A stretch of DNA of 12,432 bases, taken from positions 1-12,432 of the forward strand of contig CAJPTS010000039.1 of NCBI GenBank assembly GCA_905373625.1. Reading direction: 5' to 3'. Shown here piece after piece: positions 1 to 6,100 of the stretch (position 1 is its first letter; each line of letters opens with the position of its first letter). A program made the position numbers and the translations under genes. Below the pieces are notes generated by a model that was given only the letters and a program-made list of their open reading frames with translations, was not told the DNA's origin and made no database searches. Origin of the DNA: Bacteroidia bacterium (GTDB taxonomy: Bacteria; Bacteroidota; Bacteroidia; Bacteroidales; CAJPTX01).

Positions 1-378
1 TTGCAAAAGCCCATTTACAACCTTCCACTCACCGCGAATGGGTACCACAGCACGAAGCCCAGTACCTATAAAATCACTCGGACGGCTACCTGGAGTCACC
101 TTTGCGTAGTACGCATTTGCGCCTAAGTAATCTCCAAGCTCTACCCCTTTCTGCTTTAAAACAGAGTAGGGAATTCTCCCCTCCTCAAACTGAACTAAGA
201 CGTTGAGCTTTTCGCCCGTTGGTACGCCAAGTTCTAGGCTGGATGTTCTTTGTCCGCGCACTGCTGTTCGGACGTTCGTCTCAAGATAAACCTCGCGATC
301 ACCGAAACGAACAGGTTGCTGTGCATATAATTGAGCCGCTACACACAACAACAGAACTAATAGACAAACTCGTTTCAT
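1..378 (-). CDS. Exported protein, probable N-terminus of an S8 (subtilisin-like) peptidase; partial
   Basis: The open frame reads from an ATG at 378 back to base 1 without a stop (126 codons), so the C-terminal part lies outside the window. It begins with a signal peptide: MKR, a Leu/Val-rich core (residues 4-13) and a likely cleavage near AQLYAQ (15-20). The mature part contains LNVLVQFEEG (about 58-67), then KQKGVELGDYLGANAYYAKV (75-94) and RAVVPIRGEWKV (109-120). This order, a 'VLVQF' strand followed by 'G..L.DYL..NAY.A' and 'R.V.P...EWK', is what I associate with the inhibitor-like propeptide in front of Bacteroidota subtilases. The catalytic Asp/His/Ser region would be downstream and cannot be seen. 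Signal peptide and partial gene are clear; the peptidase assignment is inference and another secreted protein is possible. Confidence 0.6.
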   Translation of the reverse strand, partial: MKRVCLLVLLLCVAAQLYAQQPVRFGDREVYLETNVRTAVRGQRTSSLELGVPTGEKLNVLVQFEEGRIPYSVLKQKGVELGDYLGANAYYAKVTPGSRPSDFIGTGLRAVVPIRGEWKVVNGLLQ

Positions 379-474
379 TTGTTCACTTTTTATTGGTTAA
401 TGTCTATATACACGACTAAGTTATACTATTTCTATCAAACAATTTGTATCATTCCTATCTCGATGGGAGCGCTT

Positions 475-491
475 TACTAAAAATTTTAGTA
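475..491. repeat. 17-bp perfect palindrome, possible operator
   Basis: TACTAAAA-A-TTTTAGTA is an eight-bp perfect inverted repeat around a single central base. It lies about 100 bp upstream of the minus-strand exported protein and about 400 bp upstream of the BspA-like gene. It could bind a dimeric regulator, but in such A+T-rich DNA it may also be chance. Confidence 0.35.
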
Positions 492-852
492 TCAAAGAAC
501 AGATCTATAGAATGAGGCTATTGCACGGTAAAATTTATTTAATTCGATGAATTATACTAACTGATTGCTATAAATCAGATAAAAAAGTAGGCAAAAAGAA
601 ATATACCCTCGTAGATGCTGTAACTTAAGAAATGGACACAAGCATTTAGCCCTAATGTGTAGAAATGGTGCAAATAAGGTAAAAAGAGGCAGAAATAAAC
701 CTCCTTAGGGAGGTCACAAAGGCATATTTTGCGGAAAAATGACTCGTTAAAGCGCAAAAAAAACGCTTAAAAACGAGGATAGGGAGGTAAAAGCGAAATA
801 TGCAACGCCCTCCTATAGGTAAAAATACTGTTTTTATTAACGTTTTTTTGTA

Positions 853-860
853 TATCTTTG
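853..860 (+). promoter_or_regulatory. Candidate Bacteroidota -7 promoter element (TATCTTTG)
   Basis: TATCTTTG matches TAnnTTTG, the -7 consensus of the Bacteroidota housekeeping sigma factor, exactly. Transcription from it would start near 866, leaving a leader of about 15 bases before the ATG at 881. No clean TTTG/TTG is seen at -33. The position argues against the upstream ATG at 800, which would lie before the transcription start. Confidence 0.5.
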
Positions 861-880
861 CCGTATTAAAAATAGGTATT

Positions 881-3412
881 ATGATGAGAAAAGTAGTATT
901 ATTTCTAGGAACGCTTATTGCCGCGTTGTGGATCTCGAGTGCAAGTTTTGCTGAGAATAAACCTTTCATTACAAAGTGGAAAGGCGAGACTGGCAAGGAA
1001 CTTAAAATCCCGATTGTGGGCACGTACAAACTAGTGATTAAGAAAGCTAGCGATAACACCGTGTTGAAAAACGAAACGGTTACCGTAGATTCGGAGAAGA
1101 ATCCATTTAAATATACTCCTACAGCGTCTGGCGAGCTGATTGTAGAGGCTGGACCAGAGGGTGTTAAGTATATCAAAATGGGACAGATTTATAGCATGCC
1201 TAAAGAGGGGAGTACAACTGCACTTATCGAGTTGATACAATTTGGTGACGTCGCTTGGACTACCATGGATTGTGCCTTTAGCTGTTGTATCAACTTAAAG
1301 GCTGCAGCAACATTGGACGCTCCCAAATTGGAAAATCTAACGAGTACAGCTTTCATGTTTGATAGTTGTGTCTCTTTTACGACTGACGTAAGTAAGTGGG
1401 ATATGAGTCACGTAAAGGAGATGAATGCCATGTTCTCTGACTGTAGAGACTTTACTTCGGATCTCAGCAAATGGGATCTAGATCACGAGATTGACAACAT
1501 GAATTCTATGTTGAACGGTTGTATCAAATTCCAATCTGACTTGAGTGGATGGAAAGTCGGTAAAGTGCGGCATATGTCTTATTTATTCAGGAATTGCGAA
1601 TCTTTTACTTCTGACCTAAGTACGTGGGATGTAAGTAGCGCATTGAGTATGGCGGGGATGTTTGCTAACTGTAAATCGTTTACCTCAGATCTCAGTAACT
1701 GGAAAGTTGATAAGGTACAGTATATGGAGTATATGTTTTGGGGCTGTAAGGAGTTTAATTCCGATCTAAGCAATTGGGATGTTAGCAATGTAACGAATAT
1801 GCGATGGATGTTTAGTAATTGTACTGCATTCGACCAAAACTTAGGGAAGTGGAAATTAAAAAAGTGCGCTTATCTGGGGTTGGATTACAGTGGTATAAGC
1901 ATGGAGAATTATTCGAAAAGCTTACAAGGTTGGGCTGAACAAGCGGATATCTGCGATGGAATGGAACTCGAAGCTTATAAGATGAAGTATAAAAAAGGCG
2001 AGGCTACAACTGCACGAACAAAACTCATTGACACTAAGCACTGGAAAATTCGTGAAGATCTAAGCGAGGATGAACAATCGTACCAAGTATGGATAGCGGG
2101 CAACTTAGTGACTAGCACAAATATCTCTACTATCCAGAATGTCTTAACTACAGCCAATGCATTAAAAAGTGGTAATGTGTCAGTAACCATCGTAGAAGAT
2201 AAGCCTGTTGTGAAGCTGGAAAATGTACAGATAGAATCGCCAGACTACTTTTACGGAATTGGCTGTGATGTACCGATATCTATAGATTTGCATGGAACAA
2301 ATACAATAAAAACCTTAGTAAATACAACGAGAGCGATATATGCTGAAGGCGAGATCTCGGGGAGTTCTACTACAGATAAGTTGATCTTAACGGGCTTTGA
2401 CCCCATCTTCTATGGCACAATCCGCAATTGTACTCTTGAAGTTGAAAAGAGTTATGATGGGGATGGTAACGAGCTTGTGATAAAGGATGCGATTGTGAAA
2501 GCAAAAACGATAGAGAACGTCAAATCGCTAACTTTTGTGCATTGTAATATTCTAAAACCTCAAGGAGCTTACTTCGATGCTGCTAAAATGGCTGTGGTTG
2601 ACGAGCATGGAGCAATTGCGCAAAATGTAGAAATTGGGATGATCGCTGTTACAGGAGTTACTCTCACCCCCGAGAAAAAAGATCTTGAAATGGGAGCAAC
2701 CTTCCAGCTTATAGCTGAAGTACAACCAGGTAATGCTACCAATAAAGACCTTGAGTGGTCTAGCGATAAACCAGACTTTGCCGACGTAGATCAGAACGGC
2801 TTAGTAACTGCAAAGGCGGAAGGAGTTGCTGTGATTACGGTTAAGACAAAAGATGGAGGCTTCACGAAAACCTGCGAGGTAACTGTAAGGAAGAAAGCAG
2901 AAATAAAATTTAAAGATGCCGAAATATCGCTTGAAGAGGGTAAACAGCTAGTACTCGAACTTCAGAAAATAGGTCTCGAAGACAGTGAAAAGGTAACGCT
3001 CGCTAGCAGTGCAGAGGGTACAGTAAAAATCGTAGACAACGATGCGCTGAAGATTGAAAGTGTTACAGTAGGCGAGGCTACTATTACGGCTACTGTAGCT
3101 GCTACTGCAAAGCATGGAGAGTTGAAAGCAACGTGCAAAGTGAAGGTAACAAAACCGACTGCTGTAGAAGACGCTGTATTTGCCAACATCGTAGTCGCTC
3201 CGAATCCGTTCGATAGTCAGCTACGAATAGTAAGTGGTGAATTAAAGGGGACTTACACGTTGTTGAATGCGCAAGGAGTTGTACTACTGTCTGGTGTATT
3301 GGAAGATACAAAAACGGTAATCACTACAACCGAATTGGCATCAGGTCTCTACATCTTGCGTCTCACTGCTGAAAATGGTGCGGTGAAGACGTATAGGGTT
3401 GTAAAACAATAA
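881..3412 (+). CDS. BspA-like DUF285 repeat surface protein with T9SS sorting domain
   Basis: A secreted, probably cell-surface protein of 843 residues. Order of parts: signal peptide MMRKVVLFLGTLIAALWI... ending near ASFA (1-24); an N-terminal domain (25-125); DUF285/BspA-type repeats (about 126-328), with six near-perfect 25-26-residue units at 166-316 of the form F.SDLS.WDVS.V..M..MF..C; a mixed region with VWIAGNLVTS (402-411) and many short strands; a BIG2 Ig-like domain (589-669) opening VTGVTLTPEK; a second Ig-like domain (671-757); and a C-terminal T9SS type A sorting domain (about 766-843) with VVAPNPF, YTLLNAQG and LASGLYILRL motifs. T9SS cargo is exported by Sec, then crosses the outer membrane with the C-terminal domain as signal. 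BspA relatives in oral Bacteroidota bind host matrix or other bacteria; that role here is inference. The frame is open back to an ATG at 800, but the signal peptide and the TATCTTTG element favour 881 (or 884). Confidence 0.88.
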   Translation: MMRKVVLFLGTLIAALWISSASFAENKPFITKWKGETGKELKIPIVGTYKLVIKKASDNTVLKNETVTVDSEKNPFKYTPTASGELIVEAGPEGVKYIKMGQIYSMPKEGSTTALIELIQFGDVAWTTMDCAFSCCINLKAAATLDAPKLENLTSTAFMFDSCVSFTTDVSKWDMSHVKEMNAMFSDCRDFTSDLSKWDLDHEIDNMNSMLNGCIKFQSDLSGWKVGKVRHMSYLFRNCESFTSDLSTWDVSSALSMAGMFANCKSFTSDLSNWKVDKVQYMEYMFWGCKEFNSDLSNWDVSNVTNMRWMFSNCTAFDQNLGKWKLKKCAYLGLDYSGISMENYSKSLQGWAEQADICDGMELEAYKMKYKKGEATTARTKLIDTKHWKIREDLSEDEQSYQVWIAGNLVTSTNISTIQNVLTTANALKSGNVSVTIVEDKPVVKLENVQIESPDYFYGIGCDVPISIDLHGTNTIKTLVNTTRAIYAEGEISGSSTTDKLILTGFDPIFYGTIRNCTLEVEKSYDGDGNELVIKDAIVKAKTIENVKSLTFVHCNILKPQGAYFDAAKMAVVDEHGAIAQNVEIGMIAVTGVTLTPEKKDLEMGATFQLIAEVQPGNATNKDLEWSSDKPDFADVDQNGLVTAKAEGVAVITVKTKDGGFTKTCEVTVRKKAEIKFKDAEISLEEGKQLVLELQKIGLEDSEKVTLASSAEGTVKIVDNDALKIESVTVGEATITATVAATAKHGELKATCKVKVTKPTAVEDAVFANIVVAPNPFDSQLRIVSGELKGTYTLLNAQGVVLLSGVLEDTKTVITTTELASGLYILRLTAENGAVKTYRVVKQ
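1376..1828 (+). repeat. Six tandem DUF285 repeat units within the BspA-like gene
   Basis: The segment encodes six consecutive units of 25-26 residues, each starting F-x-S/T-D-L/V-S-x-W and ending M/L-F/L-x-x-C. Five units are 25 residues and the second is 26 because of one inserted residue. A seventh, degenerate unit (FDQNLGKWKL) follows. Every unit keeps a Cys at the same place, with one more in the MFDSC stretch just before, giving a regular ladder of cysteines. Confidence 0.85.
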
Positions 3413-3450
3413 TCCTCCGCAAAGTAGCGGCGCACCGCCAATAAATACAA

Positions 3451-3483
3451 CGGGCATGACTTTCGGGTCGTGCCCGTTTTTTT
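3451..3483 (+). terminator. Intrinsic terminator of the BspA-like gene
   Basis: CGGGCATGAC and GTCGTGCCCG form a ten-bp stem with one T-G wobble around the loop TTTCGG, followed directly by seven T residues (3477-3483). It lies 38 bases after the stop codon. The stem read on the minus strand lacks a following T-run, so it is one-directional. Confidence 0.9.
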
Positions 3484-3520
3484 AGGTACAAGGTTCAATT
3501 TAGGTACTAAGTACACATAA
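3484..3520. repeat. Degenerate GGTAC/AAGTAC-type intergenic repeat
   Basis: The stretch repeats short words: GGTACAAGGTTCAA, then TTAGGTACTAAGTACAC. The first word resembles AGTACCAAGTTCAAAG in the other spacer (near 12162-12178). It is a low-complexity intergenic repeat of uncertain origin and is not coding. Confidence 0.4.
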
Positions 3521-3530
3521 AGCGTTTATT

Positions 3531-3558
3531 TCGTCATTCGTCTCTCGTCTTTCGTCTC
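3531..3558. repeat. Four tandem heptamers, TCGTCNN
   Basis: Four consecutive seven-base units in perfect phase: TCGTCAT, TCGTCTC, TCGTCTT, TCGTCTC. The array is in the spacer between the terminator of the BspA-like gene and the 3' end of the DUF1847 gene, so copy-number change would not alter a coding frame. Confidence 0.7.
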
Positions 3559-3584
3559 TGAAGAAGGGCGCGCCTCGCTCCTAC

Positions 3585-3631
3585 AAACGCATTGATTTAT
3601 AATGATTTTCAGGCGTTGCCCCCCCCTCTAC
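3585..3631. repeat. Dispersed intergenic repeat core (copy 1) with C-tract
   Basis: The core starting AAACGCATTGATTTATAA and ending AGGCGTT recurs in inverted orientation at about 12248-12280, with 12 identical central bases (ATTGATTTATAA) and about 27 of 33 positions matching by eye. It is followed by GGCGTTGCCCCCCCCTCTAC, which resembles GGCGTTGCGCCCCCCCTCCT in direct orientation at about 12361-12380. Two related modules in both spacers suggest a dispersed non-coding element family or remnants of one. Confidence 0.55.
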
Positions 3632-3685
3632 AAAAGCCCAAAAACGCACTCTTAACTTGCACCCGCAGGGCGCTCTGCTTTTCGC

Positions 3686-4183
3686 TTACTTCTCTTGCGC
3701 AGTAGGCTCTTCAGCGGGCTTTGCGGGTGGTACTATTGACGCCATCGGGTTATGTTTATGCGCACGATCTTTGACCACGAGCGTCGTGGTCGGAACCTTA
3801 CTGTATTTGTTGAACAACATATCATGCCCGAGACAAAGCCCTATCACAATATTAAACTCGCTGCCCCAGTGCTCTAGTTCCTGTACTTGCCCTATGGGAT
3901 TACATGCCAACCCCTGCGAGTCGTCTTGTAAGATTTGTGCGAGGGGGAGCTTAGACACCTTGCATCCCACGGCCATGACCTCGAACTCATCGCTGAGCCG
4001 CTCGGCTACGATCGCTGCTTCACGCGCCAACGCAGCACAATGCGCGATCCCGATCTTTCGTATACCTGCATTGCGTGCAAAAAGACGGATCTCTTCTATT
4101 TTCTCGCCATGCGCTATTGTGGCATCCTTAGCCGCCTGCATAAGCTGTAGATCTTCGCCCACATATTGTGCTACCTCTCCCAT
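3686..4183 (-). CDS. DUF1847 family protein
   Basis: A 165-residue soluble protein of the DUF1847 family, whose biochemical role is unknown. Family features: KIEEIRLFARNAGIRKIGIA with AHC (28-49), EVMAVGCKV (68-76), GLACNPIGQ (91-99), NIVIGLCLGHDMLFNKYSK (111-129), and TTTLVVKDRAHKHNP (132-146). Cys49, Cys74, Cys94 and Cys117 with His120 look like a conserved thiol or metal site. The Cys-rich N-terminal segment I recall from longer family members is absent, and the protein ends in a Pro/Glu/Ala-rich tail (152-165) of no clear function. I chose ATG 4183 because it has a good ribosome site (GAGAGGAAAG) and because the in-frame ATG at 4216 overlaps a TACATTTG promoter element. Convergent with the BspA-like gene, divergent from ltaE. 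Confidence 0.82.
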   Translation of the reverse strand: MGEVAQYVGEDLQLMQAAKDATIAHGEKIEEIRLFARNAGIRKIGIAHCAALAREAAIVAERLSDEFEVMAVGCKVSKLPLAQILQDDSQGLACNPIGQVQELEHWGSEFNIVIGLCLGHDMLFNKYSKVPTTTLVVKDRAHKHNPMASIVPPAKPAEEPTAQEK

Positions 4184-4213
4184 TTCTTTCCTCTCGTTTA
4201 GGTTATAAGACAA

Positions 4214-4221
4214 CAAATGTA
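4214..4221 (-). promoter_or_regulatory. Candidate -7 element (TACATTTG) of the DUF1847 gene
   Basis: TACATTTG on the minus strand matches TAnnTTTG exactly. Transcription would begin near 4208, giving a leader of about 25 bases that contains the AGAGGAAAG ribosome site before ATG 4183. Only a TTTA, not TTTG, is found near -33. Confidence 0.5.
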
Positions 4222-4458
4222 ACAGCCCCCGCCTGTAAATTGTTCTCTTTACTCGGTATATACAAATAATTTAGAGATAATTTGATTTATTGCTTCGTAA
4301 ACCTACACCAAAAGTATTTCAAAATTCGCCAACCAGACGGTGTATAGGTTACCTTTCCCTCCCTCAAATTGATCTTCCAGATCAAGGAAAAAACATAACG
4401 TAGCACAATTTTCATAGCTACACCAAATATTTTGTACATTTACCTAACGGAGGAGAAA

Positions 4459-5487
4459 ATGATACGATTCACTTGCGATTATAGCGAAGGCGCGCACCCC
4501 GAGATCTTGCGCAGACTCACAGAGTCAAATTACGAACAAGAGCCTGGTTATGGCGAGGACGCCTTTTGCACTTCAGCAAAAGCTAAGATTCGGGAAGCCA
4601 CACAGTGCCCCAATGCGAGCGTGTTCTTTTTAGTGGGCGGCACACAAACCAATCTGACCGTAATAGATGCCCTACTCCCCCATTACGCGGCAGTAATCAG
4701 TGTTACCTCGGGGCATATTGCCGTGCACGAGGCTGGCGCTATAGAGCTCTGTGGTCATAAAGTCATCTGCCTGCCAGAGCAACAAGGCAAGCTCACGGCT
4801 CAAACACTCACGGAGTACCTCACGCGCTTTTACCAAGACGACACTTGGTCGCATATGGCCATTCCAGGTATGGTCTATATCTCCTACCCAACCGAATGGG
4901 GCACGATTTACACGAAGGAGGAGCTCACCGCTCTACACTCTGTGTGCAAGACGTACGACCTTCCACTCTTCGTAGATGGCGCACGGCTAGGGTATGGGCT
5001 CAGTGCCCCCACGGCAGACCTTACATTAGGCGAATTAGCTCAGTTATGCGACGTGTTTTCCATTGGCGGGACAAAGGTCGGAGCTCTATGTGGCGAGGCT
5101 GTAGTCTTTCCACAAGGCAATGCACCTCAACATTTCTTTTCGATCGTAAAACAACACGGCGCCCTACTAGCCAAGGGACGACTCTTAGGAATTCAGTTCG
5201 ATACGCTTTTCACCGACGATCTCTACTTTCGCATCAGCCAGCACGCCGTGGCATGCGCCATGCAACTGAAGGCTTTGTTCGCAGCACACAGCATATCCTT
5301 TTACATAGACTCGCCTACCAACCAGCAGTTCCCACTCCTCACCGCACAGCAAGTTGCCCAGTTGGAAAAGAATGTGGCATTTGAAATCTGGGAGGAAACT
5401 GCCGATCACGTCTTCTTGACTCGCTTTGCGACCAGTTGGGCTACACCCACTGAACACATAGAGCTCTTGGGGAAATTTTTAAGATAA
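4459..5487 (+). CDS. ltaE: Low-specificity L-threonine aldolase family protein (PLP-dependent)
   Basis: A 342-residue cytosolic PLP enzyme of the beta-eliminating lyase/threonine aldolase family (fold type I). Such enzymes split L-threonine or L-allo-threonine into glycine and acetaldehyde and act on related beta-hydroxy amino acids. Visible motifs: FLVGGTQTNL (57-66) in the cofactor-phosphate region; SGHIAVHEAGAIE (84-96), with His86 the likely ring-stacking residue; FVDGARLGYGL (171-181), with Asp173 pairing with the pyridine nitrogen; and SIGGTKVGALCGEA (201-214), where Lys206 is the expected Schiff-base lysine. Length fits the family. ATG 4459 is preceded by GGAGGAG at good spacing and fits the family N-terminus (RFTCDYSEGAHPEIL). 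Its stop overlaps the next gene's start, so the two are translationally coupled. Nothing is missing from the active site; the exact substrate cannot be told. Confidence 0.92.
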   Translation: MIRFTCDYSEGAHPEILRRLTESNYEQEPGYGEDAFCTSAKAKIREATQCPNASVFFLVGGTQTNLTVIDALLPHYAAVISVTSGHIAVHEAGAIELCGHKVICLPEQQGKLTAQTLTEYLTRFYQDDTWSHMAIPGMVYISYPTEWGTIYTKEELTALHSVCKTYDLPLFVDGARLGYGLSAPTADLTLGELAQLCDVFSIGGTKVGALCGEAVVFPQGNAPQHFFSIVKQHGALLAKGRLLGIQFDTLFTDDLYFRISQHAVACAMQLKALFAAHSISFYIDSPTNQQFPLLTAQQVAQLEKNVAFEIWEETADHVFLTRFATSWATPTEHIELLGKFLR

Positions 5488-6074
5488 TGGCTACACAACC
5501 TATTAAGCAGTACGTGGTAGATGCTTTTACAGATCATCTATTCTCGGGTAACCCCGCGGCGGTCTGTATTTTAGACGAGTGGCTTCCTGACGCGACCCTA
5601 CAAAATATTGCTACCGAAAATAATCTTTCCGAGACGGCCTTCCTTGTTAAAGAGTCAAATGCCTATCATCTTCGTTGGTTCACGCCTGGTGGCGAGATTG
5701 ACCTCTGTGGTCATGCTACGCTTGCCACGGCTTTTGTCGTACTTACGTTCTATTCCGAAGAACATGATGTGACTTTTGCCACTAGGAGCGGAATGCTGAC
5801 CGTACAGCGCAATGGCGACCTTTTTACTATAGATTTCCCAGCCTACAAGCTCACTTCCGTTACCATAACACAGGAATTAGTAAATGCTCTCGGCGTTACA
5901 CCACAAGCAGTATTTCGTGCACGCAACCTCGGGAATGAGAGAGTTCAAAAGAAAGATTGGATAGCCTATCAGGCATCGCCTCGTGGTGGTGTCTTGTACT
6001 GCGCGATGGAAGACGAACGTATATGTATGGCAGGACACGCTATCCTATTTTCAAAAGGAGAACTGTACCTATAG
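5487..6074 (+). CDS. PhzF family isomerase-like protein, internally shortened in frame
   Basis: A 195-residue member of the PhzF (phenazine biosynthesis-like, diaminopimelate epimerase fold) family. The first half is complete: QYVVDAFTDHLFSGNPAAVC (8-27), NNLSETAFL (45-53) with the conserved acidic residue Glu49, and WFTPGGEIDLCGHATLATAF (64-83) with His76. The end of the family is also present: DWIAYQASPRGG (157-168) and ILFSKGELYL (186-195). Between them, at about residues 147-154, the protein jumps from the start of the second half straight to its last strands. Family members are normally 260-300 residues, so about 65-80 residues are missing, including the 'EDPV.GS.HC' loop that supplies the second part of the active site. 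The frame stays open across the junction. Probably inactive as an isomerase, or a recent decay product; a residual role is possible. Start ATG shares its A with the ltaE stop codon (TAATG). Confidence 0.85.
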   Translation: MATQPIKQYVVDAFTDHLFSGNPAAVCILDEWLPDATLQNIATENNLSETAFLVKESNAYHLRWFTPGGEIDLCGHATLATAFVVLTFYSEEHDVTFATRSGMLTVQRNGDLFTIDFPAYKLTSVTITQELVNALGVTPQAVFRARNLGNERVQKKDWIAYQASPRGGVLYCAMEDERICMAGHAILFSKGELYL

Positions 6075-6100
6075 GCTAGCTCACAAACGGTTTTGGTGGC

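Larger units (their letters stand above)
379..880. other. Long A+T-rich intergenic region between divergent genes
   Basis: About 500 bp separate the minus-strand exported protein from the plus-strand BspA-like gene. I see no convincing coding frame: the minus frames here run antisense into the start of the BspA-like gene and show no family features. It holds a 17-bp palindrome (475-491), a six-bp inverted pair CTGATT/AATCAG (561-578), a six-bp hairpin ACCTCC-TTAG-GGAGGT (699-714), and a TATCTTTG element near the right end (853-860). No tRNA-like or riboswitch-like fold was recognised. Confidence 0.6.

Noticed and set aside
699..714. Hairpin ACCTCC-TTAG-GGAGGT as a riboswitch or terminator
   Set aside because: The stem is only six bp, has no T-run and no surrounding conserved elements, and sits upstream of the proposed transcription start of the BspA-like gene.
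800..880. N-terminal extension of the BspA-like gene starting at ATG 800 (27 more residues)
   Set aside because: It puts residues in front of a typical signal peptide and the best promoter element (853-860) lies inside it, so transcripts would start after this codon.
652..1176. Minus-strand open frame of 174 codons
   Set aside because: It lies largely antisense to the start of the BspA-like gene, shows no family motif and has no convincing start context.
3657..4208. Plus-strand open frame of 183 codons
   Set aside because: It is the antisense shadow of the DUF1847 gene, whose motifs on the minus strand are clear.
4428..4442. Possible -7 promoter elements for ltaE (TATTTTG and TACATTTA)
   Set aside because: Each differs from TAnnTTTG, and the second would place the transcription start on top of the ribosome site. 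A promoter is expected here but I cannot fix its position.
4845..5384. Plus-strand open frame of 179 codons in another frame of ltaE
   Set aside because: The ltaE frame has full PLP-enzyme motifs; this frame has an Arg/Ser/Thr-rich composition typical of an out-of-frame translation.
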